Shown in pieces: positions 17,243-26,087 of a DNA stretch of 64,000 nt (position 1 is its first letter; every line of letters starts with the position of its first letter). The translations under genes and the position numbers were made by a program. Below the pieces are notes generated by a model. The model was not told the origin of the DNA. It did not search any database and saw only the letters and a list, made by a program, of their open reading frames with translations. This stretch comes from Natronomonas pharaonis DSM 2160. Its GTDB lineage: Archaea; Halobacteriota; Halobacteria; Halobacteriales; Haloarculaceae. The DNA lies in the NCBI RefSeq assembly GCF_000026045.1, contig NC_007426.1, forward strand, positions 2,108,001 through 2,172,000. Direction: 5' to 3'.

Positions 17243-19084
17243 ATGTTCGACAAGGTGCTCGTCGCCAATCGGGGGGAAATCGCGGTTCGTGTCATGCGCG
17301 CCTGCGACGACCTCGGTGTCGATACCGTTGCGGTCTACAGCGACGCCGACAAACACAGCGGCCACGTCCGGTACGCCGACGAGGCGTACAACATCGGACC
17401 GGCGCGTGCGGCCGACTCCTATCTCGACCACGAGGCAGTCATCGACGCCGCCGAGAAGGCCGGCGCGGACGCTATCCATCCGGGGTATGGCTTCCTCGCC
17501 GAAAACGCCGAATTCGCACGGAAAGTAGAGGCGACCGAGGGCATCAAGTGGGTCGGGCCGGCGGCCGACTCGATGGAACAGGCCGGCGAGAAGACGAAGG
17601 CCCGGACAGTCATGCAGGAAGCCGACGTACCCATTGTCCCGGGGACGACAGACCCAGTCGAGTCGGCTGAAGAGGTCGAAGCGTTCGGGGACAAACACGG
17701 CTACCCAATCGCCATCAAGGCCGAAGGCGGCGGTGGCGGCCGCGGCATGAAAATCGTCCGCAGCCCCGACGAGGCGGCCGACCAGCTCGCGGCTGCACAG
17801 CGGGAAGGCGAAGCGTATTTCGACAACGACTCGGTGTATCTGGAGCGGTATCTGGAGAACCCGCGGCACATCGAGGTCCAGATTCTCGCCGACGAGCACG
17901 GCAACGTCCGCCATCTCGGCGAACGGGACTGCTCGCTGCAGCGTCGCCACCAGAAGGTTATCGAGGAGGGACCGAGTCCCGCGCTGTCTGACGAGCTCCG
18001 AGAGAAAATCGGCGAGGCAGCCCGCCGAGGGGCCGACGCGGCCGACTACTACAACGCCGGCACCTTCGAATTCCTCGTCGAGGAAGAAGACCGCGAGGAC
18101 GGCGAACTGCTCGGTCCGGACGCGAATTTCTATTTCCTTGAGGTCAACACCCGGATTCAGGTCGAACACTGCGTCACCGAGGCGCTGACCGGCATCGACA
18201 TCGTCAAATGGCAGCTCCGAGTCGCAGCCGGCGAGGAACTCGACTTCGAGCAGGCGGATGTCGACCTCGACGGCCACGCCATCGAGTTCCGTATCAATGC
18301 CGAAAACGCCGCTGACGACTTCGCGCCGGCGACGGGCGGCACGCTGGAGACCTACGACCCGCCGGGCGGTATCGGCGTTCGCGTCGACGACGCACTGCGG
18401 CAGGGCGACGACCTCGTCACGGATTATGACTCGATGGTCGCAAAGCTCATCGTCCACGGCGGGGACCGCCAGGAGTGCTTCGCTCGGTCGGACCGCGCTC
18501 TCGCCGAGTACGACATCGAAGGCATCCCGACCATCATCCCGTTCCACCGGCTGATGCTCGAAGACGACGCCTTCAGCGCCGGCACACACACGACGAAATA
18601 TCTCGACGAGGAACTGGACGCCGAGCGCATCGAAGCGGCACAGGAACGCTGGGGAACCGAAACGACGGCCGAGGCCGGCGACGAGGAGGTCGTCGAACGG
18701 GAGTTTACCGTCGAGGTCAACGGCAAGCGCTTCGAGGTCAACCTCGAAGAGCGCGGCGAACTGCTCGGAGCCGTCGAGGCCGGCGGGAGTGCCGAATCGT
18801 CCGGGCCGCCACAGCGTCGCTCCGGGGGCGGCGGCGGGGACAGCGGCAGCGCGTCGGCTGTCGACGCCGACGGCGAAGTCGTCAGCGCCGAGATGCAGGG
18901 GACGATTCTCGAAGTGAACGTCGAGGAAGGCGACACCGTCGAAAGCGGCGACGTCATCTGTGTCCTCGAAGCGATGAAGATGGAAAACGATGTCATCGCC
19001 GAGACGGGCGGGACCGTCGCCGAGGTCGCCGTCAGCGAAGACGACTCGGTCGACCAGGGTGACCCGCTCGTCGTCTTGGAGTGA
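17243..19084 (+). CDS. pccA: Acyl-CoA carboxylase, biotin carboxylase/biotin carrier subunit
   Basis: A 613-aa fusion. The biotin carboxylase part (1-450) has the ATP-grasp glycine loop [11 protein letters not shown] (about 165) and the catalytic [14 protein letters not shown] (about 295); the C-terminal biotinyl domain has the acceptor lysine Lys579 in LEAMKMEN. A linker of about 120 aa (450-540) separates them. It is 108 bp downstream of pccX and has an AT-rich box (about 17205-17214), so it may have its own promoter. The biotin ligase BirA that would modify it is encoded at 25167. A palindromic element abuts its stop codon. Confidence 0.96.
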   Translation: MFDKVLVANRGEIAVRVMRACDDLGVDTVAVYSDADKHSGHVRYADEAYNIGPARAADSYLDHEAVIDAAEKAGADAIHPGYGFLAENAEFARKVEATEGIKWVGPAADSMEQAGEKTKARTVMQEADVPIVPGTTDPVESAEEVEAFGDKHGYPIAIKAEGGGGGRGMKIVRSPDEAADQLAAAQREGEAYFDNDSVYLERYLENPRHIEVQILADEHGNVRHLGERDCSLQRRHQKVIEEGPSPALSDELREKIGEAARRGADAADYYNAGTFEFLVEEEDREDGELLGPDANFYFLEVNTRIQVEHCVTEALTGIDIVKWQLRVAAGEELDFEQADVDLDGHAIEFRINAENAADDFAPATGGTLETYDPPGGIGVRVDDALRQGDDLVTDYDSMVAKLIVHGGDRQECFARSDRALAEYDIEGIPTIIPFHRLMLEDDAFSAGTHTTKYLDEELDAERIEAAQERWGTETTAEAGDEEVVEREFTVEVNGKRFEVNLEERGELLGAVEAGGSAESSGPPQRRSGGGGGDSGSASAVDADGEVVSAEMQGTILEVNVEEGDTVESGDVICVLEAMKMENDVIAETGGTVAEVAVSEDDSVDQGDPLVVLE

Positions 19085-19166
19085 ACCGCCTCGGGGGCAA
19101 GTGGTTCGAGACGCCGAAGGCGTCTCGTCATCACGGAAGACTTCGTCTTCCGTACGACCCCGAGGC
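19081..19166. repeat. Perfect three-way palindromic element
   Basis: Three perfect 9-bp stems nest as a three-way junction. The outer stem pairs GCCTCGGGG (19088-19096) with CCCCGAGGC (19158-19166). Hairpin 1 is CGAGACGCC/GGCGTCTCG (19107-19127) with loop GAA; hairpin 2 is ACGGAAGAC/GTCTTCCGT (19133-19153) with loop TTC. The left edge GTGAACCGCCTCGGGGGCAAG strongly resembles the reverse complement of the TnpB-type end at 38906-38937. It overlaps the pccA stop and could end transcription or be a mobile-element relic. Confidence 0.75.
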
Positions 19167-19249
19167 ACTCGGCCTGCTCCGCCTGTAGAAAGCGTCCAAA
19201 TCGGCAGCCGCCGGTACAATCATAGGTGCGGCGGCTGTCGAATCCGTCT

Positions 19250-20041
19250 ATGCCGACAGACCAGTTCAGTGTCGACGGACAGAACGTTATCGTAACCGGC
19301 GCCTCACAGGGTATCGGTCGCGGAATCGCCGAGCGGTTCGCCGCTGACGGTGCGAACGTCGCTATCTGTTCCCGCGCACAGGAGCGAATCGACCCGGTTG
19401 CCGAGTCCATCCGTGAGGACGGCGGGACGGCCCTGGCCGTCGAATGTAACGTCAGAGAACCGGAGGATGTCGAGGCCTTCGTCGAGGCGACAGCCGAGGA
19501 GTTCGGCGGTATCGATGTGCTCGTAAACAACGCTGGTGGCGAGTTCGTCGCCGCCTTCGAAGACATCTCCGAGAACGGCTGGAAATCCATCATCGACCTC
19601 AATCTCCATGGGACGTTCCACTGCACGCAGGCGGCTGGCGAGTATATGCGCGACGACGGCGGCGGCTGTATCATCAACATGTCGAGTGTCAACGGCCAGC
19701 ACGCTGCGCCGAACGAGAGCCACTACAGCGCCTCGAAAGCGGCCATTATCCGGCTGACCGAGACGCTCGCCGTCGAGTGGGCAAGCGACGGCATTCGGGT
19801 CAACTGCATCGCACCGGGGCTGGTTCAGACGCCAGGGGTCGCGGAAACGCTCGGCATTCAGGAAGACCAGATGCCGCCACGGGAGACGGTCGACCGCCGC
19901 ATCGGTCACACGGAGGACATCGCCGACGTCGCACAGTTCCTCGCCAGCGACGCCGCGGCGTTCATGACCGGCGAAACGGTCACGGCAAAGGGCGTCCCCC
20001 GCCCGGGCAACAGCTTCGAGGTCGACCTCGGTCTGCAGTAG
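19250..20041 (+). CDS. Short-chain dehydrogenase/reductase
   Basis: A 263-aa classical SDR with the NAD(P) motif TGASQGIG near residue 20, NNAGG near 95, the catalytic Ser of MSSVNG near 146 and the YSASK pair near 160. A residue specifying NADP versus NAD (Arg after the second strand, CSRAQER) suggests NADP(H). The substrate is unknown; similar proteins are called glucose dehydrogenase, 3-oxoacyl-ACP reductase or dienoyl-CoA reductase. A TACAATCAT box about 25-30 bp before the ATG at 19250 supports leaderless transcription, independent of the carboxylase operon. Confidence 0.85.
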   Translation: MPTDQFSVDGQNVIVTGASQGIGRGIAERFAADGANVAICSRAQERIDPVAESIREDGGTALAVECNVREPEDVEAFVEATAEEFGGIDVLVNNAGGEFVAAFEDISENGWKSIIDLNLHGTFHCTQAAGEYMRDDGGGCIINMSSVNGQHAAPNESHYSASKAAIIRLTETLAVEWASDGIRVNCIAPGLVQTPGVAETLGIQEDQMPPRETVDRRIGHTEDIADVAQFLASDAAAFMTGETVTAKGVPRPGNSFEVDLGLQ

Positions 20042-22303
20042 CTACGACCGAAACAGCACCCGGTCGATAATCGGTTCGAGGAACGTCGTTCGGCGGCTTT
20101 TCTGTGAGTGGACCAGTATGACCGGCTGGTCGAGCCGGGCGGCAACCCGGTCGGACCGCTGTGCGAAAAGCAGGTCCGGAAGCCGTCGGTGAGTCACCGT
20201 CGAGAGCATCACCATGTCCGCACCAGCGAGGGACTCGACGAGGGCATCCGTGTCGTCGGACTTGACGACGACACCCTCGACAGGCGCATAACAGCGGTTG
20301 TCGAGTTCGTCGTGGTAATCCTGAATCGTCTCTAAGTACTGCTCGGAGGGGTCGTCGCCAGCGGCGAAGACGAACCGCAGGTTCGCGCCGGCCACACCGG
20401 CGATGGCGTCGGCGAGTTCGATTTTCAGCGGGTCATTGAACGGGCTCCGGTCGGTGACGATGGCCAACTCCGAGAGGGAATCGAAGGCCCCCGGCTGGAC
20501 GAAGACAACGTCGCAGGGCGCATGCTCCATAATCCAGTCGCTGTCGCGGCCGAAGAGCGTCCGGAGGCGGCTGACTGGGTCCGACCGGGTGATGATGAGG
20601 TCGACACCGCGCCGTTCGGCGTAGTTGACCACCGCGTGTTTGGTGTCGTGGCTGACGATTTCGCCGACCTCGATGTCGACATCGTACTGGTCGGCCAAGT
20701 CGTCGGTCCGCTCTTCGAACTCGATGTCCGAAGGCGTCTGGCCGGTCGCCTGGTCAAGCGGATACTGGTCGGGGACTTCGTCGAAGCGGACGACACGAAT
20801 CTGGCTGCCACGAGTCTGTGCGACTGGGGCCGCCACCTGCAGAAGCCGGTTTTCTTCGAGCCGGCTGGCGTCCTGTCGGAGCGCGATGAGTATCTCATCG
20901 CCGTCGGTCGTGGCTTCGTCAAGCCGGCTTTCGGTTTCCGAAACGAACTGTCGGCCAGCCTGTCGTCGAGCCGCGTCGACGGCGACACCCTCCCGGTCGA
21001 CTTTGCTGCGGGCATACCAGAGATACCACGCCAGCCCGAAGACGGTGATGCCGACGGCACCGACCTGCGGGAGCAGGTCCATCTGTGAGATGATGTAGAG
21101 CCCCGAGACGATACCGAATATCTGCACCCACGGATACCCCGGCGCATGGAAGTCCGGGTCGTACCACTCCAGCGGCCGTTCACGGAAGGCGATGAGCGAG
21201 GCACAGACCAGCGCGTAGACGAGAATCTGGAACGCACCGGCCGTCTTGGCTATGTCCTCGACCGGGAGGGCGACAATGATAAACAGCATCGCGCCACCAG
21301 TCACGAGAATGGCCGTCGTCGGGGTCCGGAACCGCGAGTGGACGTGTGCGAACTGGTCGGGCAGCAGGTCATCGCGGCTCATCGCCAGCGGATAGCGCGA
21401 GGCGGTGAGAACGCCTGCGTTGGCCGTCGAAACAAGGGCAAGAATGGCAGCGAGAACGATAGCCGCCACCGCGATGAACAGCAACTGTGCCGAATCGAGC
21501 ACCCAGACCCCAGCCCAGCCGACCGCATCAACCGCATCAACCATGGGGATGTTCGAGTCCGCGAGCTGGGCGGGGTCAACAACCCCGACGAGCACGAAGA
21601 CAATGAGTATATACAGGAACGCGGTCAGAATGAGCGACCCGAACAGCCCAAGCGGCAGGTTCCGACCGGGGTTTTCTATCTCCTCTGCAACGGCAGCGAT
21701 TTTCGTGACGCCGGCATACGAAACCAGTACCGTCGTCGTCGCAGCGATGAGGCCGCTGTATCCGTCGTCGAAAAACGGCTCGTACTGTGCGCCATCAACG
21801 CGAGTAATCGTCGCGATGACGAATACTGAGAGGATGACGATGAGCACGACGACCATAATCGACTGCAACTGCCCGGTCTGTTTGACCCCAAAGAGGTTGA
21901 TGAGGATGAGCACCGTGCCGATAACGACGGCGGCGGCGGCGTGGCTCGGAAGCTGTACGAGCACGTCGAGATAGAACATTCCGCCGACAAGCGCGAGCGC
22001 GCCCTTGAACATGAGCATTAACCACGTCCCGAGGCCGGCGATGGTACCAGCCGCTGGACCGATACCCCGTTCGATGAAGACGTAGTCGCCGCCGGCGTCG
22101 GGCATCGCCGTCCCTAGCTCGGCGATGCTCAGCGCGGCCGGAACGACGAGAACCGCTGCGAGAGCGAACGCAAGAATCACCGATGGCCCGGCCTCGTTCA
22201 TCGCGATGCCGGGAAGAACGAAGATACCGCTCCCGATCATCGCGCCGGTGCTTATCGCGACGACGGAAACGAGCCCAAGGTCCCGCTCAAGGTCTTTTGT
22301 CAT
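20042..22303 (-). CDS. APC-family amino acid permease with two C-terminal Usp domains
   Basis: A 753-aa fusion. Residues 1-430 form a 12-helix APC transporter with the unwound-helix motif GAMIGSGIFVLPG near 20. Residues about 450-600 and 610-745 are two UspA-like alpha/beta domains in the cytoplasm that probably bind nucleotide and gate transport. It is convergent with the SDR gene, whose stop is adjacent. The start at 22303 lies inside an inverted repeat and has a CATATAGG box 30-38 bp upstream. Substrate is unknown. Confidence 0.9.
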   Translation of the reverse strand: MTKDLERDLGLVSVVAISTGAMIGSGIFVLPGIAMNEAGPSVILAFALAAVLVVPAALSIAELGTAMPDAGGDYVFIERGIGPAAGTIAGLGTWLMLMFKGALALVGGMFYLDVLVQLPSHAAAAVVIGTVLILINLFGVKQTGQLQSIMVVVLIVILSVFVIATITRVDGAQYEPFFDDGYSGLIAATTTVLVSYAGVTKIAAVAEEIENPGRNLPLGLFGSLILTAFLYILIVFVLVGVVDPAQLADSNIPMVDAVDAVGWAGVWVLDSAQLLFIAVAAIVLAAILALVSTANAGVLTASRYPLAMSRDDLLPDQFAHVHSRFRTPTTAILVTGGAMLFIIVALPVEDIAKTAGAFQILVYALVCASLIAFRERPLEWYDPDFHAPGYPWVQIFGIVSGLYIISQMDLLPQVGAVGITVFGLAWYLWYARSKVDREGVAVDAARRQAGRQFVSETESRLDEATTDGDEILIALRQDASRLEENRLLQVAAPVAQTRGSQIRVVRFDEVPDQYPLDQATGQTPSDIEFEERTDDLADQYDVDIEVGEIVSHDTKHAVVNYAERRGVDLIITRSDPVSRLRTLFGRDSDWIMEHAPCDVVFVQPGAFDSLSELAIVTDRSPFNDPLKIELADAIAGVAGANLRFVFAAGDDPSEQYLETIQDYHDELDNRCYAPVEGVVVKSDDTDALVESLAGADMVMLSTVTHRRLPDLLFAQRSDRVAARLDQPVILVHSQKSRRTTFLEPIIDRVLFRS

Positions 22304-22325
22304 TCACGAATGTCTTTTTCGTGAA
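22303..22325. promoter_or_regulatory. Candidate operator at the permease start
   Basis: TTCACGAA (22303-22310) and TTCGTGAA (22318-22325) are perfect 8-bp inverted repeats 7 bp apart. They lie between the TATA-like box (about 22333-22341 on the minus strand) and the ATG, where a bound dimer would block initiation. No regulator gene is adjacent. Confidence 0.55.
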
Positions 22326-22405
22326 CACCTATATGCAGTTCGCTTCCGCCCGGATATGGGATAAAGAATTCAAGAAAAGTTAGTTATAGTTTCTGTTCTT
22401 CACAC

Positions 22406-23407
22406 TCATCCGTCGCTTGGCGCGAGCGCGTTGGTCGTCTGTCGCCGTTCGTCTGCATCCATGTCCCCGAAGTAGCCGATACGAACCGCGTCAACGCCAT
22501 CGACTGCTTCATACCGGCGCACTGTCTCTCGGACGGCCTCCGGCGTGCCGGCAGCGACAAGCGAGTCAACCATCTCCTCGGTGACGGCTTCGATGGCCCG
22601 CTGGCGGTCGCCGTCCGTCCACGCCCCGTGGATGTCGTCGGTTGCGGCCTCGAATCCCTGTCGGGCTATCGACTGTCGATAGTAGGGGCCGTAGGCACCG
22701 ACCATGAACGCCAACTGTTTTCTGGCGGCCGTTCGGGCACGGCTGGCATCCTCTAGAGCACACGAGCGGACCGTCACAGCGACGCGGAGGTCGTCCGTCG
22801 AGCGGTCCCCAAGCGCCGCGCCGCGACGGAGGTCTTCAAGCCGGTCTTCGAGGGCCGCAACGGTAAAGAGCTGCGGCACCCAGCCGTCAGCGAACCGGCC
22901 GGCAAGCTCGACTGCCTTCGGTCCGAGCGCCGCGACATCAACCGGCACCGAACGCGGCTCGACGCCACGGAGTCTGAGGCCGCCGCCGTCGAAGTGGTCG
23001 CCGTCGTAATCGAGTTCCTCGCCGGCAGTCACCTGCCGAATGATATCGATGGTTTCCCGGAGCCGTCGCAGCGGCCGCTCGTATGCCGCCAGATGCCAGC
23101 CCTCGGTGAGGTTTGGCGAAGACGTTCCAAGGCCCATCCGGTAGCGGCCGCCGCTTGCTTCCTGTACGGTGACCCCCGTCTGGCCGAGCATCGCCGGCGA
23201 CCGCCCCCACGGGGAAAAGACGTCGTTCGAGAGGCCGATGCGGTCGGTCCGAGCCGCAAGCGTCGCCAGCAGCGTAACCCCGTCTCGGCCGGTCACCTCC
23301 GGCAGCGAGAGGCGGTCGTAGCCGAGTGATTCGGCGCGCTGTGCGACGGCGACGACGTCGTCGAGCGAGTCGAGCCCGCTGGGGAGCACGATATCACGGT
23401 CTACCAT
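22406..23407 (-). CDS. Luciferase-like (F420-dependent) oxidoreductase
   Basis: A 333-aa bacterial-luciferase-fold TIM barrel. It begins MVDRDIVLPSGLDSLDDVVAVAQRAE and contains GRDGVTLLATLAARTDRIGL and GRYRMGLGTSSPNL, features of the coenzyme F420-using LLM group (a family first named from Natronomonas pharaonis). It probably reduces or oxidises a small organic substrate with F420. The start at 23407 is picked by the family N-terminus. It lies downstream of glnA in the same orientation, 95 bp away. Confidence 0.85.
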   Translation of the reverse strand: MVDRDIVLPSGLDSLDDVVAVAQRAESLGYDRLSLPEVTGRDGVTLLATLAARTDRIGLSNDVFSPWGRSPAMLGQTGVTVQEASGGRYRMGLGTSSPNLTEGWHLAAYERPLRRLRETIDIIRQVTAGEELDYDGDHFDGGGLRLRGVEPRSVPVDVAALGPKAVELAGRFADGWVPQLFTVAALEDRLEDLRRGAALGDRSTDDLRVAVTVRSCALEDASRARTAARKQLAFMVGAYGPYYRQSIARQGFEAATDDIHGAWTDGDRQRAIEAVTEEMVDSLVAAGTPEAVRETVRRYEAVDGVDAVRIGYFGDMDADERRQTTNALAPSDG

Positions 23408-23502
23408 GCGGGAGCCGTCGTCGTCGGCAGCAAAAAAGGTGGGTACGCCCGAGAGGCGGAGCCGTTTCGTACGGACAGAGGCGTCCGCGACAGTCGCCGC
23501 TC

Positions 23503-24858
23503 TCAGAAGGTTTCGAGGTAGCGGTCGAGTTCCCACTCGGAGACCTCGACGAGGTATTCGCCGAACTCCTCGCGCTTGGCCTCCATGAACTTCTCGGGAA
23601 CGTGCTCGCCGAGAGCATCGAGGACGACCTCGTCGGCTTCGAGGGCATCGACGGCCTCGCCGAGGTTGCTCGGCAGCGTCTCGATACCGTATTCGTCGCG
23701 TTTGGCCTCGTCGAACTCGTAGATGTTCTCCCGGACCGGGTCGGGACAGTCGAGGTCGTTTTCGATGCCGTCGAGGCCGGCGTGAATCATCGCCGCGAAG
23801 GCGAGGTATGGGTTACACGACGGGTCCGGCGAGCGCAGTTCAATGCGCGAGGCCGCCGGTACGCGTGCAGCCGGCTTGCGAACCAGCGCCGAGCGGTTCG
23901 TGTCGGACCACGCGACGTAGACGGGGGCCTCATAGCCCGGCACCAGCCGCTTGTAGCTGTTGACCGTCGGGTTCGCAACCGCCGTAATCGCCGGCGCGTG
24001 CTCGAGAACACCGGCGAGGAACGAACGGGCCGTATCGGAGAGGTCGAACTCGTCGTCGCCGTCGTGGAAGGCGTTTTCGCCGTCTTCGGTGAAAAGCGAC
24101 AGGTGCGTGTGCATGCCAGAGCCGTTGATTTTCGGAATCGGCTTGGGCATGAACGTCGCATGCAGGTCGTGCTGAGCGGCGATGGCCCGGACGACGGCGC
24201 GGAAGGTAGCGACGTTGTCGGCCGTCGTCAGCGCGTCGTCGTACTCGAAGTCGATTTCGTGTTGGGATTCGGCGACCTCGTGGTGGGAGGCTTCGACGTC
24301 GAAGCCCATCGATTCGAGCCCGGCGATGATGTCGTAGCGGACATCGGACGCGAGGTCCTTCGGCGCGAGGTCGAAATACCCGCCCACGTCGGAGAACTCC
24401 GTGGTCGCACGGCCCTCGTCGTCTTCCTCGAAGAGGAAGAACTCCGGCTCGGGGCCGGCGTTGACAGTGTATCCCATCTCCTCGGCGCGTTCGAGGGCCT
24501 GCTTGAGGACATACCGCGGGTCACCCTCGAACGGCTCGCCGGTCGAAGTGTTGTAGATGTCACAGATCATCCGCGCCGACGCGCCGTCCTCGCGTTTCCG
24601 CCACGGGAGAATGGCGAAGGTGCTGGGGTCGGGCTTGAGCCGCATGTCGGACTCCTGAATGCGAACGAATCCCTCGATGGAGGACCCGTCGAAGTAGATA
24701 CCTTCAGTGAACGCCTTCTCAGCCTGGTCGGCCGGGACGGCGACGTTCTTAATCGTACCGAGGATATCGATGAACTGCAGTCGCAGGAAATCGACGTTCT
24801 TCTCTTCTATCTCATCAAGGACGCGCTTTTCGTCCGGAGTGAGGCTTTCGTCCGTCAT
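23503..24858 (-). CDS. glnA: Glutamine synthetase type I
   Basis: A 451-aa ATP-dependent ligase making glutamine from glutamate and ammonia. Signature regions are FDGSSIEGF (near 60), [12 protein letters not shown] (near 130), [11 protein letters not shown] (near 250), and [15 protein letters not shown] (near 325). I see no adenylylation loop typical of enteric enzymes, so control is probably by feedback and transcription. The ATG at 24858 follows a TATATCC box at about 24888-24894 with a leader of only a few nucleotides. Confidence 0.97.
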   Translation of the reverse strand: MTDESLTPDEKRVLDEIEEKNVDFLRLQFIDILGTIKNVAVPADQAEKAFTEGIYFDGSSIEGFVRIQESDMRLKPDPSTFAILPWRKREDGASARMICDIYNTSTGEPFEGDPRYVLKQALERAEEMGYTVNAGPEPEFFLFEEDDEGRATTEFSDVGGYFDLAPKDLASDVRYDIIAGLESMGFDVEASHHEVAESQHEIDFEYDDALTTADNVATFRAVVRAIAAQHDLHATFMPKPIPKINGSGMHTHLSLFTEDGENAFHDGDDEFDLSDTARSFLAGVLEHAPAITAVANPTVNSYKRLVPGYEAPVYVAWSDTNRSALVRKPAARVPAASRIELRSPDPSCNPYLAFAAMIHAGLDGIENDLDCPDPVRENIYEFDEAKRDEYGIETLPSNLGEAVDALEADEVVLDALGEHVPEKFMEAKREEFGEYLVEVSEWELDRYLETF

Positions 24859-25166
24859 CTCTTGTACACGTAGACAATACAGACACAGGATATAAGCCGT
24901 AGCTAATCGTGCAAGTATTCTCAAAACGCATCTATCATAGAACGTTCGTCCATAACAATGCTTGAATAGAGGTATGTGAACAGATACACGGGCCGCATCG
25001 GGAGCTGAACGGGACGTTCGTCAGTCTGTATCGGTCGATAATGTTCATTGACGGGCGCATCTGCCCACGTAGAAAACGGATGGTCGGATTCGGGAGGCCG
25101 GCCCGCGGGACAGCGGTCGGGGGCGGCGACGGTGGCGTTATGGCCATCGGACCCACAACGGACGGT
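24859..25166. promoter_or_regulatory. Divergent glnA/birA intergenic region
   Basis: 308 bp without a credible gene. The left part (24880-24990) is AT-rich and holds the glnA box (GGATATAAG, about 24887-24895). The right part is G+C-rich with a box (GCGTTATGG, about 25135-25143) about 25 bp before the birA ATG. Short open frames here lack start signals and codon bias. Confidence 0.5.
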
Positions 25167-26087
25167 ATGCAACAGACGCGACGACAGGTACTCGATGCGC
25201 TCGCCGATGGCCCGGTTGCGGGACCGGAACTCGCGACGCGGCTCGACATCTCCCGTGCGGCGGTCTGGAAGCACGTCGAGGCACTCCGCGAGGACGGATT
25301 CGACATCGAGAGCCGCAACAACGGCTACGTGCTCGTCGACGTGCCGGAGTTCGGCGGCGCAGCCGTCGAACATCAGCTGGACGCCTCAGTCGACATCGAA
25401 TACCACGACCGGATAGCGAGCACGAACGACCGCGCGCGCGAATTGGCGGCCGACGGAGCCGAGGGCGTCTGCGTCCTCGCCGACGAACAAACCGGCGCGC
25501 GCGGTCGGCTCGACAGGCCGTGGGAGTCACCCGCCGGCGGCGTCTGGCTCAGTCTCGTCTACCGGCCCGACCTGCCGCCGTCGCAGGTACCGGTGTACAC
25601 GCTGGCGGCTGCGGTTGCGGCGACAGCGGCACTCAGGGAGGTCGGTGTCAGCGCCGAAATCAAGTGGCCGAACGATATCCTCGTCGACGGGGAGAAACTC
25701 GTCGGCATCCTCACCGAGATGGAGGGCGAAGCCGACAGGGTCTCGTGGGTCGTCGTCGGCATCGGCATCAACGCCAATATCGACGCTGCATCGGTCCCAG
25801 ACCACGCAACGACCGTCAAAGAGCAGGTCGGTGACATCGACCGGGGGGCACTAACTGCGTCCATCATCGACCGACTCGAAGCACTCCGAAACGCCCCGGA
25901 GGACGTTCCCGAGGCGTGGCGGGAGCTTTCGACGACCATCGGACAGATTGTCCGCGTCGAGACGCCCGGTGAAACGGTCACCGGTGAAGCGGTTGGTATC
26001 GAGTTCCCGGGAACTCTTGTCGTCGAAACTGACGACGGCAAGCGGCGAATCGCTGCCGGCGACTGCGAACACTTGCGCCCTGCCTAG
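25167..26087 (+). CDS. birA: Biotin-protein ligase with N-terminal HTH
   Basis: A 306-aa bifunctional BirA. Residues 1-60 form a winged helix (ISRAAVWKHVEALREDGFDI), the centre is the ligase fold with the biotinyl-AMP loop GARGRLDRPW (usual form GRGRxGRxW) and KWPNDILVDGEKLVGIL, and the last 50 aa form the C-terminal SH3-like cap. It would biotinylate the PccA lysine and repress biotin genes, though no biotin synthesis or uptake gene is in view. The ATG at 25167 is selected by the HTH start. Its stop overlaps the ccmF-like stop by 4 bp, tail to tail. Confidence 0.93.
   Translation: MQQTRRQVLDALADGPVAGPELATRLDISRAAVWKHVEALREDGFDIESRNNGYVLVDVPEFGGAAVEHQLDASVDIEYHDRIASTNDRARELAADGAEGVCVLADEQTGARGRLDRPWESPAGGVWLSLVYRPDLPPSQVPVYTLAAAVAATAALREVGVSAEIKWPNDILVDGEKLVGILTEMEGEADRVSWVVVGIGINANIDAASVPDHATTVKEQVGDIDRGALTASIIDRLEALRNAPEDVPEAWRELSTTIGQIVRVETPGETVTGEAVGIEFPGTLVVETDDGKRRIAAGDCEHLRPA

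Noticed and set aside
17198-19219. 673-codon minus-strand frame over pccA
   Set aside because: Antisense to a clearly recognisable biotin carboxylase; composition is typical of an antisense frame with DVDLGDV-type runs.
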